The notes under the pieces are model-generated. The model made no database searches and was not told where the DNA came from. It saw nothing but the letters and a program-made list of their open reading frames with translations. From positions 669,001 through 733,000 of the forward strand of contig NC_012491.1 of NCBI RefSeq assembly GCF_000010165.1: a stretch of DNA of 64,000 bases, in the 5' to 3' direction. Both the position numbers and the translations under genes were made by a program. Each line of letters opens with the position of its first letter. The stretch's first letter is position 1. Shown one piece after another: positions 16,979 through 25,093 of this stretch. Origin of the DNA: Brevibacillus brevis NBRC 100599 (GTDB lineage: Bacteria > Bacillota > Bacilli > Brevibacillales > Brevibacillaceae).

Positions 16979-17239
16979 ATGAGAGATTCCAAAAAAGCCG
17001 TATTGTATGTCGTCATTGTTGCTGCATTAGCTGAATTTCTACTAGGAGAGGATATCGATCGCGAAGGCTGGGAGGAGCTCAGTGACGCGCTTGGCATGTT
17101 GGGAATGGATCTGAACGAGATTTTCACAGAAAATACTTCCTTGTTGCTTGGACTGCAAAAAGTTTGTCAGGAATTTGGGAAGATGAATATCACAGAGGAA
17201 ATGATAGAGGAATTATATGTAGAGGACCAGCTGGAATAA
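16979..17239 (+). CDS. Small acidic protein, unknown
   Basis: Eighty-six residues starting MRDSKKAVLYVVIVAALAEF. GGAGGGA lies before the ATG. The first ~25 residues could form one short hydrophobic helix, and the rest is acidic and helical (EELSDALGMLGMDLNEIF). It is the first gene after motif copy B and is followed by a terminator that overlaps its stop codon. No family is recognised. Confidence 0.65.
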   Translation: MRDSKKAVLYVVIVAALAEFLLGEDIDREGWEELSDALGMLGMDLNEIFTENTSLLLGLQKVCQEFGKMNITEEMIEELYVEDQLE

Positions 17240-17254
17240 ACGGCTGGTTTTTTT
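17226..17254 (+). terminator. Intrinsic terminator overlapping a stop codon
   Basis: ACCAGC (17226-17231) pairs with GCTGGT (17243-17248), followed by a run of seven T. The left arm lies within the last codons of the gene ending at 17239. It may attenuate rather than block transcription into the sigma-factor genes. Confidence 0.8.
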
Positions 17255-17329
17255 ATTTCCAAAATCCGCTTAATTCATCCCAAAGCGCTTCGTATAGATT
17301 CAACAAGAAGCAAAAGGAGGGGAGAAACC

Positions 17330-17497
17330 ATGTACTATCAGATTAGTTTTTCGGCAGATGGAGAGCAGGTCCAGGTCATGAAATATACGTCGACCCAAGA
17401 CACCCCCATAGCCGTTTTGGAAGAGTTCTTTCGCGAGCATGTTCAAGTGAATCCTGCGTCCCTAAAAGGAATTGGGATTGTCAGGATCGGTGAGTAA
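17330..17497 (+). CDS. 55-residue protein, unknown
   Basis: A short gene starting MYYQISFSADGEQVQVMKYT, with GGAGGGG nine bases before the ATG. The sequence alternates polar and hydrophobic residues, suggesting a small beta-alpha fold. Its TAA is one base from the ATG of the Cys-rich gene, so the two are probably translated together. Nothing indicates its function. Confidence 0.7.
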   Translation: MYYQISFSADGEQVQVMKYTSTQDTPIAVLEEFFREHVQVNPASLKGIGIVRIGE

Positions 17498-17498
17498 C

Positions 17499-17747
17499 AT
17501 GGCCTGTCAGGGATGTGATTATGAAAAAGCCTGCCAAAAGAAAATGACAGTCAATGACATCTTGATGTCAGCAAAGGAACAGGATGTCGTGCCCATGACT
17601 TGTCGCTGTGTGGTTCATGACATTTGCCGCGATTGCCAATGGTACTTCAAGCGTCAGTGTGCTTCTTGGAAGATTTTGAATGGAAAAGTATTCACGGCTG
17701 GTACCTTGCAAACTTGCCCGAAAAAAATTTTGAAAGCTGGTTGCTAA
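17499..17747 (+). CDS. Cysteine-rich, probably metal-binding small protein
   Basis: Eighty-two residues starting MACQGCDYEKACQKK. The start is placed at the ATG one base after the previous stop. Cysteines occur in CxxC and related pairs (CQGC, CRC, CRDC, FKRQC, TCPKK, final GC), ten in all, with nearby His residues, which suggests one or two zinc sites or an iron-sulfur site. It lies in the same run as two sigma-factor genes. A regulatory role, such as a redox or metal-responsive partner of a sigma factor, is possible but unproven. Confidence 0.75.
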   Translation: MACQGCDYEKACQKKMTVNDILMSAKEQDVVPMTCRCVVHDICRDCQWYFKRQCASWKILNGKVFTAGTLQTCPKKILKAGC

Positions 17748-17815
17748 AACCCTCCTCCCATTACCTAGTGTGATAGAGCAACTATGAATAGGAGCATGAG
17801 GAGGGGATGAAGTTC

Positions 17816-18370
17816 ATGACAGATCAACTTCACCAAATGGATGAGTTATTTTTCGCAGGGAAAGTCGATGATTTTTTGCAGAAGGCCAAGGAAAACTGTG
17901 AAGCCAAGCTGACAGGGATGACGTTTGCTGGAATGACTCATGATGATGTCGTCCAGGAGGTTCTCTTAAAGGTGTATCGGACGATGAAGGATTACGATCA
18001 GGAAAAAGCCAGAGTGACTACCTTTGTCGATCATGTGATTACGAATAAAATTCGCGACTGCTTGCGAAAAGCCGGCACGCAAAAAAACCTGACAAACAGT
18101 AATGCAGTTCTAGTCTCTAGCGGAGATGAGAATGAAGAGGAAACGATGATCAGCCGTATTGCCGCTCCGAGTGAGGAGTTTCGATATGAGGAAGTAGAAA
18201 TGATGCTCGACATCATGGAGTATATGAAGCTGTCCACGCGAGACAAGCTGATTCTCCAGATGAGAAGCGAAGGCTATTACCATGAGGAAATTGGCCAGAG
18301 ATTCAATATCAGCAAGGAAAGAGTGTGTCAAATCATCAAGGCAATTTTGAAGCAGTACGGTGAGCTGTAG
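17816..18370 (+). CDS. Sigma-70-family factor, phage-control type
   Basis: A 184-residue protein. The ATG at 17816 is preferred to that at 17807 because GAGGAGGGG needs the extra spacing. A region-2-like part, MTHDDVVQEVLLKVYRTMKD with TTFVDHVITNKIRDCLRK, and a region-4 helix-turn-helix, HEEIGQRFNISKERVCQII, are clear. The central linker is short, as in ECF-type and PBSX Xpf-like factors. In PBSX a sigma-like protein activates late genes; a similar role on the tail operon next door is a reasonable inference, with CTGTCTAnTCTAt as candidate target. Confidence 0.85.
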   Translation: MTDQLHQMDELFFAGKVDDFLQKAKENCEAKLTGMTFAGMTHDDVVQEVLLKVYRTMKDYDQEKARVTTFVDHVITNKIRDCLRKAGTQKNLTNSNAVLVSSGDENEEETMISRIAAPSEEFRYEEVEMMLDIMEYMKLSTRDKLILQMRSEGYYHEEIGQRFNISKERVCQIIKAILKQYGEL

Positions 18371-18407
18371 ACATACACAAATAATCGATGAAAAGGAATG
18401 ATCCAGC

Positions 18408-18827
18408 ATGGCAGTTTTGTTGAAAAAGATGAATGAGGAATTAACTGAGGAGTTCTCCCATCAGGTCATTGGAAAATATGTACACGTTCCGACCAATATG
18501 CATACAACACCTACAGCCGAAGGTGGAGAAGAAGAGGTAAATATCTGGTTCGGCGGTTGCGTAGCGGGCATTGAAAAAGCAGTCATTGCTTTCGATTACG
18601 AAAAGCAGGAGTTTCGTGAGGAGCCGTTGACCTACACAAACTTTTTACTGACCGACGGTATGGGATACACGGTAAACCCACTCGACTCCGAGATTTTTGA
18701 GATTACAAAGGAAGAATTCGAGCAAATGCTAGCAGATCATCTGGCAACTCAGGCTGCTGAGCTTGAAGCAGAGAAAAAGCTTCGTGAAGCAGCAGAGGAA
18801 ATCTCGACAAATGAGGAGACGGAGTAG
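18408..18827 (+). CDS. 139-residue protein, unknown
   Basis: The product starts MAVLLKKMNEELTEEFSHQV. It has a beta-rich middle with one Cys (NIWFGGCVAGIEKAVIAF) and a long acidic C-terminal helix rich in Ala, Glu and Lys, suggesting self-association. Its stop is four bases from the next ATG. No family is recognised and no membrane segment is seen. It belongs to the sigma-factor operon and may act in particle expression or assembly. Confidence 0.65.
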   Translation: MAVLLKKMNEELTEEFSHQVIGKYVHVPTNMHTTPTAEGGEEEVNIWFGGCVAGIEKAVIAFDYEKQEFREEPLTYTNFLLTDGMGYTVNPLDSEIFEITKEEFEQMLADHLATQAAELEAEKKLREAAEEISTNEETE

Positions 18828-18831
18828 TGCC

Positions 18832-19407
18832 ATGAGACAGCCCACGATTGTCGCTTTCGAAGGAATTGATGCCAATGCGAAGGAAGCCCAAGCGGCGTTG
18901 CTGGAAGAAAATTTGAGATGCCTCGGATATAAAGTGAAAAGAGTATCATTTCCGCGTTTAGATACCCCGATCGGAGCGGTCATTGGCATGTGGCTTCGCT
19001 GCGAAATTGAGCTGGATGAGAAAGCGGTAGGAAAGCTTTTTGAAGCGGACTTTCTGGACTATCAGCGAGAAATGGCGAGGCTTTCGAAGGAGAACGTTGA
19101 TTTTATCATCATGGATCATTATGAACTGTCCAATTACTACTACTTCTATATAAAAGATACTCCCCTTTCCTGGTATGCCACGATGAGTGATTTGACGAAG
19201 CGACCTGATGCAACCTTTTTTCTGCGAACCGAAGTAGATGCGAATCATGCCATGCTGCTAAAGGTGCAGGAAGCCTATCTTTCCCTTGCCCATGCTTCGC
19301 GCCGATCGGTACATACACTGGATACGGCAATCGGCGTGGAGAGAATGCAGAAAAACATTCTGCAAGTGGTCCATCAGCTACATCTGAAAAAGCGAGTTAC
19401 GTGCTAA
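18832..19407 (+). CDS. Thymidylate-kinase-like protein with degenerate P-loop
   Basis: A 191-residue protein starting MRQPTIVAFEGIDANAKEAQ. The fold signature of dTMP kinases is visible: FEGID at residues 9-13, LEENLRCLGY, a DHYELSNYYYFY segment in place of the DRY motif, and a size near 200. The nucleotide-binding loop, normally GxDGxGKT/S, reads GIDANAKEAQ, with Ala16 for Gly and Glu18/Ala19 for Thr/Ser. ATP binding is therefore probably lost or altered. It overlaps the transglycosylase gene by seven bases. In this context a repurposed binding or regulatory protein is more likely than a metabolic kinase. Confidence 0.8.
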   Translation: MRQPTIVAFEGIDANAKEAQAALLEENLRCLGYKVKRVSFPRLDTPIGAVIGMWLRCEIELDEKAVGKLFEADFLDYQREMARLSKENVDFIIMDHYELSNYYYFYIKDTPLSWYATMSDLTKRPDATFFLRTEVDANHAMLLKVQEAYLSLAHASRRSVHTLDTAIGVERMQKNILQVVHQLHLKKRVTC

Positions 19408-19982
19408 CAAAGCTTATCGGCATTGTTGCCGCAGTGTTCATTCCCGCAAATGCTGTACTGCCAGCCGTAGAAAAGGGACTGTCGGAAGTTCATCCTGTGG
19501 TGAAGCTGGCCGGGGACATAGATAGGCAGTGGCATAGAAAAAAGGAGCTTTCCAACGTAATCACACAGGTTGCACCAAGACTTGATAAAGCTACAGTCGA
19601 GCTTTATACAGAAACGATTTTTAGATTATCTGAGCAATACGAAATAGATCCGCTTTTGATCATGGCGATGATCTGGCAGGAAAGCCGTTTTCAGCACGAC
19701 GCGATCTCCGGCAAGGGGGCAAGAGGATTATTACAAATCATGCCACGTACAGGAAGCTGGCTGGGAGTTCACCCTGATGACCTATTTGATCCCGTGATCA
19801 ATTTACAAACGGGTATCAAGTATGTAGATCTCTTGCAAAAGAAATATGGAAACCTTCGTTTAAGTATCATCGCCTATAACCAAGGCGAGGGAAATGTCGG
19901 CCGAAATCGTTATCACGATGGCTACTATACAAAAGTCATGGCCCACTACAAAAAAATGAGCGGCTTATTAAGAGAATCATAA
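19401..19982 (+). CDS. Exported lytic transglycosylase (SLT fold)
   Basis: A 193-residue protein from a GTG that overlaps the previous gene. The N-terminus, LIGIVAAVFIPANA, is a signal peptide or membrane anchor. From about residue 80 there is a goose-lysozyme/SLT domain: DPLLIMAMIWQESRFQ with catalytic Glu94, AISGKGARGLLQIMPRTG, and LSIIAYNQGEGNVGR. Such enzymes cut glycan strands to 1,6-anhydromuramyl ends. In the control module of a tail particle it could open the wall for release or trimming. No holin-like gene is seen beside it, so the exit route is unclear. Confidence 0.88.
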   Translation: MLTKLIGIVAAVFIPANAVLPAVEKGLSEVHPVVKLAGDIDRQWHRKKELSNVITQVAPRLDKATVELYTETIFRLSEQYEIDPLLIMAMIWQESRFQHDAISGKGARGLLQIMPRTGSWLGVHPDDLFDPVINLQTGIKYVDLLQKKYGNLRLSIIAYNQGEGNVGRNRYHDGYYTKVMAHYKKMSGLLRES

Positions 19983-20004
19983 AGATAGGCTGGGAGGAGG
20001 TATT

Positions 20005-20811
20005 ATGAGTGAGCATGCTGTGTTCGTAAATCAGAGATTGGGCAAGAAAAAAGAACAATACTCCTTGTATAACATGGAGAATATTCGCCGCTGCAAGGAA
20101 GACAGTGAGTATCTAGGTGAAGTTATACTCGCAAATGAAGAGCTCATTTGGCATTCTGTGCACAAATATATCGGAAAGCCGGAGACATTAGTGAAGCAAT
20201 ATTGTTTGGAAAAAGCGGATATTTTGCAATTGGGGAGAATGGGAATCATCAAGGCTATCAAAGCCTTTGATATAGCAAGAGGCGTGAAGTTTTCGTCCTT
20301 TGCAGTCATAACGATTGTGAGGGAGATCAACTGCTTTTTGCGAGATAGCGGAAATATTGTACGGCCGACTAGAACGGCAACAACGATTCTCCATCACATC
20401 AGTAAAATAGAAGCAGACCTAGGATATCTTCCTACCATAGAAGAATTGTCCCTACTGTTGGGTGAAAATGTGGAACAGATCAAAAAAGCGCTGGATGTCG
20501 GGAGACCTGTGAAGTATTTACAAGAGCCATTTTTGAAGGCATCCGCTTCTAGCCATGAAGCTGCCACCGCTATGGATGTCTTGAAGGACGAAGGACGAGA
20601 CGTGGAAGAGTACGTGCTGGACAAGCTATATGTTACTGCTTTGCTTGCGCAACTGCAAAATCAAATTTCATTAAAAGAGTGGCAAGTCCTACAACTAAGG
20701 ATGGCAGGCTACAATCAGACACAAACAGCAGAATTTTTAAATGTATCCCAAATGTGTGTATCAAGGACTATGAAAAAAATACAGAATATTTCGAAAAATA
20801 CACTTTCCTAA
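20005..20811 (+). CDS. SigB/F/G-like sigma factor
   Basis: A 268-residue sigma factor with regions 2, 3 and 4. Region 2 shows YCLEKADILQLGRMGIIKA and FDIARGVKFSSFAVITIVRE. Region 3 has LGYLPTIEELSLLLGENVEQ. Region 4 has LSLKEWQVLQLRMAGYNQTQ and TEFLNVSQMCVSRTMKKIQ-type helix-turn-helix residues. The pattern is that of sporulation and stress sigma factors, but the gene lies in the tail-control operon, separated by 22 bases from the transglycosylase. It may give spore- or stage-specific expression. Alternatively it is a cellular factor that happens to lie at the border; the surrounding operon favours the former. Confidence 0.87.
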   Translation: MSEHAVFVNQRLGKKKEQYSLYNMENIRRCKEDSEYLGEVILANEELIWHSVHKYIGKPETLVKQYCLEKADILQLGRMGIIKAIKAFDIARGVKFSSFAVITIVREINCFLRDSGNIVRPTRTATTILHHISKIEADLGYLPTIEELSLLLGENVEQIKKALDVGRPVKYLQEPFLKASASSHEAATAMDVLKDEGRDVEEYVLDKLYVTALLAQLQNQISLKEWQVLQLRMAGYNQTQTAEFLNVSQMCVSRTMKKIQNISKNTLS

Positions 20812-20834
20812 TCTTATTTTTCAATCCCCACTCA

Positions 20835-20864
20835 AATAGGAGATAATAGAGGAGCACTCCTATT
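20835..20864. promoter_or_regulatory. Dyad between sigma gene and aldo/keto reductase
   Basis: AATAGGAG (20835-20842) and CTCCTATT (20857-20864) form an 8-base perfect inverted repeat with 14 bases between. No T-run follows, so an operator is as likely as a weak terminator. Confidence 0.4.
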
Positions 20865-20886
20865 ATGAAAAGAGGTCGATCACAAT

Positions 20887-21861
20887 ATGAAATACTACCG
20901 ACTCGGTGGCAGTGGATTGAAGGTATCGGCATTGGGATTAGGTACGAACTCATTCGGAGGGCGTGCGGATGAGCAAACGTCTGTAAACATCATTCATACC
21001 GCAATCGAAAACGGGATGACCTTTATTGATACGGCAAATATTTACACGCAAACAGAATCGGAGCGAATCATTGGGCTGGCTCTTGAAGGGAAAAGGCACG
21101 AGGTCGTTTTGGCGACGAAGGCTGGTTTGGTAAAAGGCGAAGGACCAAATCAGAGAGGCTCATCGCGATACCACCTGATGCTGGAGCTGGAGAACAGCTT
21201 GAAGCGTTTGCGCACCGACTATGTGGACTTATATCAAATTCATACGTTTGATCCAGAGACACCTTTGGAAGAAACACTCCGCGCACTAGATGACATGGTT
21301 CGATCCGGGAAAGTGCGTTACATCGGGGCTTCCAACTATGCGGCCTGGGAATTGATGAAGGCAATTGGCATCAGTCAGCGGGAAGGGCTGAATCGATACA
21401 TATCGACACAGGTGAGCTACTCATTGGCAGATCGGACACCGGAGCGTGAACTCGTACCGCTTTGTCTTGATCAAGGGGTGGGAATCATTCCGTACTTCCC
21501 GCTTGCTGGCGGAATTTTGACAGGCAAATATACCTCCGCAGAACAGGCTCCGGCTGGTTCGCGGGCGGACAAGGAGCCGCGTTTCGTCCGGTTGTTAAGT
21601 GAAGACAAGCTGGAGTTTGGACGTAAAATCAGTCGGATAGCGGCGGAGCTAGGTGTATCCTCCAGTGTGCTGTCTCTGGCTTGGCTTATGCACAAGCCGG
21701 CTGTCTCTTCGGTGATCGTGGGTGTGACCAGTGTAGGGCAGCTTACGGATAATTTGCAAAGTACAGCGTTGGCGTTGGATGAAGCGACCTTGGCAGAGCT
21801 AGACCGATTGAGCGATACGTATCGAAATGGGGAACCATTTGCCGTATATCGTTTGCCGTAA
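20887..21861 (+). CDS. Aldo/keto reductase
   Basis: A 324-residue NADPH-dependent aldo/keto reductase. The family's catalytic set is present: Asp in TFIDTANIY with the Tyr of that motif, Lys in LATKAGL, and His in DLYQIHTFD. NADPH-binding segments near the C-terminus (VIVGVTSVGQL) are also visible. The family reduces carbonyl compounds; the particular substrate cannot be read. It stands outside the tail module, after a dyad, and ends at a strong terminator. I see no reason to link it with the phage genes. Confidence 0.92.
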   Translation: MKYYRLGGSGLKVSALGLGTNSFGGRADEQTSVNIIHTAIENGMTFIDTANIYTQTESERIIGLALEGKRHEVVLATKAGLVKGEGPNQRGSSRYHLMLELENSLKRLRTDYVDLYQIHTFDPETPLEETLRALDDMVRSGKVRYIGASNYAAWELMKAIGISQREGLNRYISTQVSYSLADRTPERELVPLCLDQGVGIIPYFPLAGGILTGKYTSAEQAPAGSRADKEPRFVRLLSEDKLEFGRKISRIAAELGVSSSVLSLAWLMHKPAVSSVIVGVTSVGQLTDNLQSTALALDEATLAELDRLSDTYRNGEPFAVYRLP

Positions 21862-21887
21862 CAATGATGACTAACATGTTCAGTCCC

Positions 21888-21915
21888 AAAGCCTCCTTGA
21901 ACAGGGGGCTTTTTT
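21888..21915 (+). terminator. Terminator after aldo/keto reductase
   Basis: AGCCTCC (21890-21896) pairs with GGGGGCT (21904-21910), flanked by A and T runs. One G-U pair lies in the stem. Confidence 0.85.
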
Positions 21916-21986
21916 GCGTTCAGCATAGACCCCACAGCCATGAGGGATAGTAAACATATCCCGAACTGGAAAAAGAGTGATTCGAA

Positions 21987-23498
21987 ATGATGGATACAAA
22001 AAAACAATCCGCGCCTTTTCATTGCTCGTTGGACGAAAATCTGGAAAAGGTGAAAAAAGAGCTGGGTAACAGCACGGATCTCGTGACGAGGCAAGTACGT
22101 CTGGAAGCAGTTGATCAGATTGTGGTAGGGATTTTGTACACCGAGGGTCTGGTCGATAAAAATATGATTAGCAGCCTCATGGAGTCTCTGATGCTCCATG
22201 CAAAAAAAGCGCACATCCCGGCGGAAGCCGAGTGCGAAGAAAGATCATTGATACTAATGAAGGATTTCCTGCTGACGATTGGTGGAGTGGAAGAGGTCTA
22301 TGACTTTGACCATTTGTATGATGCGCTATTGACGGGGGATACCGTTATTTTGGTAGATGGATATTCCAACGGATTTATCGCAAATACGAAGCAGTGGGAA
22401 GATCGTGGTGTTCAGGAGACTTCCGTGCAAACGGTGGTTCGGGGTTCCAGAGAAGCGTTTTCGGAAAACCTCCGAACCAATACGGCTTTGGTGCGCAGGC
22501 GGATCAATAATCGCAATCTTTGGTTGGAGACCGTGCAGATCGGGGACATGACACAGACCAAAGTCGCCATGATGTATATAAAAGGAGTCGTGCAGGACAG
22601 CGTAGTGGCAGAAGTAAAAGAGCGGCTGGGAAAGATTGAGATCGACGGAATTTTGGAGAGCGGGAACATTGAAGAAATGATTCAGGACCATACCTTCACG
22701 CCGTTTCCGACCATCTACAATACAGAGCGTCCAGACTCAGTGGCAGCCGGGCTGCTGGAAGGGCGCGTCGCCATTCTGGTGGACGGTACACCGATTGTTT
22801 TGTTGGTACCAGCCGTCTTTGTCCAATTCTTCCAGTCTCCAGAGGACTATTACATGCGTGCAGATTTTGGGATCCTACGTATTTTGCGGTTTATTTCTTT
22901 TTTTATCGCTTTGCTTGGTCCATCCATTTATGTTGCTATTACCACCTTTCATCAGGAAATGTTGCAAACGAACCTGCTCATGAGCATAGCAGCCCAGCGT
23001 GAAGGAGTGCCATTCCCTGCTGCAGTCGAGGCACTGTTGATGGAGTTTACCTTTGAAATGCTGCGAGAGGCAGGAGTGCGCATGCCGAGGGCGGTTGGAT
23101 CAGCAATATCCATCGTGGGAGCACTTGTGCTGGGGGAAGCGGCTGTGCAGGCAGGATTGGTTTCACCCGCTACGGTCATCGTCGTTTCCATTACGGCAAT
23201 TACCAGCTTTGTCTTCCCTTCCTTTTCCATGTCCATTCCAATTCGACTGTTGCGGTTTGGCTTGATAGCACTTGCCGCCAGCTTTGGTTTTATCGGCATA
23301 TTTGTGGGGATGATCGCCTTGTGCATTCACCTATGCACCTTGCGCTCGTTTGGTGTCCCGTATATGGCTCCGCTGGCCCCTGTGAATCTGGCCGATCAAA
23401 AGGATACGCTGCTTCGGATTCCTATCTGGATGATGCATACGCGTCCCCATTTTTTGCGCCAGAAAAACAGCGTCAGAGAACGAAAAAGTAAAATATAG
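21987..23498 (+). CDS. Spore germination protein, GerA family A subunit
   Basis: A 503-residue protein of the GerAA/GerBA/GerKA family. A soluble N-terminal domain of about 270 residues ends in YNTERPDSVAAGLLEGRVAI, followed by a family segment VLVDGTPIVLLVPAVFVQFF and about five membrane helices (LRFISFFIALLGPSIYVAIT, and others to ~460). The PFP motif-like segment GVPFPAAVEALLMEF and the RAVGSAISIVGALVLG segment are typical. It senses nutrients with B and C subunits in the spore inner membrane. It is the first gene of a four-gene operon. Confidence 0.95.
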   Translation: MMDTKKQSAPFHCSLDENLEKVKKELGNSTDLVTRQVRLEAVDQIVVGILYTEGLVDKNMISSLMESLMLHAKKAHIPAEAECEERSLILMKDFLLTIGGVEEVYDFDHLYDALLTGDTVILVDGYSNGFIANTKQWEDRGVQETSVQTVVRGSREAFSENLRTNTALVRRRINNRNLWLETVQIGDMTQTKVAMMYIKGVVQDSVVAEVKERLGKIEIDGILESGNIEEMIQDHTFTPFPTIYNTERPDSVAAGLLEGRVAILVDGTPIVLLVPAVFVQFFQSPEDYYMRADFGILRILRFISFFIALLGPSIYVAITTFHQEMLQTNLLMSIAAQREGVPFPAAVEALLMEFTFEMLREAGVRMPRAVGSAISIVGALVLGEAAVQAGLVSPATVIVVSITAITSFVFPSFSMSIPIRLLRFGLIALAASFGFIGIFVGMIALCIHLCTLRSFGVPYMAPLAPVNLADQKDTLLRIPIWMMHTRPHFLRQKNSVRERKSKI

Positions 23499-23550
23499 CG
23501 CAAGTATCGTGCCGAGGTGATGAAAAATGATGAACCGAGGTGGAGACGGC

Positions 23551-24753
23551 ATGAAACGAAAAGGGGTGTTCCTACTGACCCTGGCTCTTCTTGTTTTGTT
23601 GACAGGCTGCTGGAACCGTAGAGAATTGAATGATTTGGCGATCGTCATGGGAACAGGTATCGACAAGATTGACGGAGAGTACGTGATATCCACCCAAATC
23701 GTCAATCCGGGAGGGGTAGCGTCAAAGGAGGGCGGGGGGATGAACCAATCATCTGTTGCGACTTACAGCATGCGGGCATCCAGCATTTTTGAGGGAATCC
23801 GGAAAATGACAACGGTAACCCCGAGAAGGCTTTACTTTTCCCATATCCAGGTGCTGGTTTTGGGGGAGCAGATAGCAAAAGAAGGGGCTAAGGAAGTGCT
23901 GGATTTGTTATTTCGCGATCATGAGGTACGGCCTGATTTTTATGTCATTCTAGCCAAGGACGCGACAGCACTACAAATTCTCAGTATGATCGATCCACTG
24001 GAAAAAATCCCGGCGACGAAGCTCTATAAAAGCTTGGAAACAGCAGAGAGTGCCTGGGGATCGATTGTCTCCATTCAATTGGATGAATTTATTGCGGATT
24101 TGCTACGGGATGGGATCGAGCCAGTGTTGGTAGGCGTTAATTCGAAAGGGAAGGTACATATGGGGACTTCTGGGGGGAATTCCCAAAAGGAAAGCCAGTC
24201 ATCGCTGTTGAGGTACCACGAAATCGGTGTCTTCAAAGGAGACAAGCTACGTGGATGGTTTAACGAAGAGGAAAGCATCGGATTCAGCTACATCACAGAC
24301 AGGGTGGACAGTACAGTAGAAGAAATTCCTTGTGATAAAAACAATAAAATTGTCATTGAGATCATCCGAAGCAAAACAACTGTCAATGGCAAGGTGGAAA
24401 AAGGCAAACCACAAGTGGAAGTGAGCATTTTCGCAGAAGGCAATGTGGGCGAGGTAGCATGCAGCAACGATTTGTCCGATCCCAAAACGATCTACAAATT
24501 GGAAGCTGACGTAGAAAAGCAGATCCGAGGCAAAATCGTAAGCGCCATCCATAAAGCGCAAAAGCAATACCGATCGGATGTTTTTGGATTTGGCCAGTCG
24601 ATCTACAAAAATGACCCCAAAGGGTGGGAAAAGGTAAAAGAGGATTGGGATTCTCAATTCCCCAACCTGAAAGTGAAAATCAAAACAGACGTGAAGCTCA
24701 GGCGGACAGGAAAAGTGGGCAATTCGTTTATTCCTTTCATGAAAAAGGAGTAG
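23551..24753 (+). CDS. Germination lipoprotein, Ger(x)C family
   Basis: A 400-residue lipoprotein. The ATG at 23551 (MKRKGVFLLTLALLVLLTGC) has GAGGTGG seven bases ahead; a start at 23527 is in frame but has no site. The lipobox LLTGC follows a hydrophobic leader, and CWNRRELNDLAIVMGTGID is the hallmark beginning of the family. The C-terminus (LNLKVKIKTDVKLRRTGKV-like) is also typical. It is the C subunit of the germinant receptor, anchored by its lipid on the outer face of the spore inner membrane. Confidence 0.94.
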   Translation: MKRKGVFLLTLALLVLLTGCWNRRELNDLAIVMGTGIDKIDGEYVISTQIVNPGGVASKEGGGMNQSSVATYSMRASSIFEGIRKMTTVTPRRLYFSHIQVLVLGEQIAKEGAKEVLDLLFRDHEVRPDFYVILAKDATALQILSMIDPLEKIPATKLYKSLETAESAWGSIVSIQLDEFIADLLRDGIEPVLVGVNSKGKVHMGTSGGNSQKESQSSLLRYHEIGVFKGDKLRGWFNEEESIGFSYITDRVDSTVEEIPCDKNNKIVIEIIRSKTTVNGKVEKGKPQVEVSIFAEGNVGEVACSNDLSDPKTIYKLEADVEKQIRGKIVSAIHKAQKQYRSDVFGFGQSIYKNDPKGWEKVKEDWDSQFPNLKVKIKTDVKLRRTGKVGNSFIPFMKKE

Positions 24754-24822
24754 AGCATAACTTTTTCCATCCATGGAAATGGTAAAGGTAATCCTGCAAA
24801 AAAAGTAGGTGCACGGCACAGC

Positions 24823-25056
24823 ATGTGGACCATCATATTGATTTTTCTGATCAGTCTACTCATTGCCCTCTTTGAGGTGCCTTATTTGAGAAGGAACGCG
24901 ATGAAAAAGGAAATGCTGGTTTTCTTCATTTTGCTTGTAGTTGGGACGGGACTTGGGATAGCCGAATCGCTTAAGGTGAATATTCCCAACCCGTTAGACT
25001 GGATCACATTTGTCTATAAACCATTCAGCGACTTCATTTTGGGAACTGTGGAATGA
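24823..25056 (+). CDS. Small two-helix membrane protein of the ger operon
   Basis: Seventy-seven residues with two predicted membrane helices (IILIFLISLLIALFEVPYL and MLVFFILLVVGTGLGIAES) and a short polar tail. It lies between the C and B subunit genes and ends inside the longest B-gene reading frame, so translation is coupled. Small accessory proteins (sometimes called D subunits) accompany germinant receptors in other Bacillales; this may be one, but the likeness is of size and topology only. Confidence 0.7.
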   Translation: MWTIILIFLISLLIALFEVPYLRRNAMKKEMLVFFILLVVGTGLGIAESLKVNIPNPLDWITFVYKPFSDFILGTVE

Positions 25057-25093
25057 AGCAGTAGCCAGCAGCGAGGCGGGGGAGCGAGAGGAA

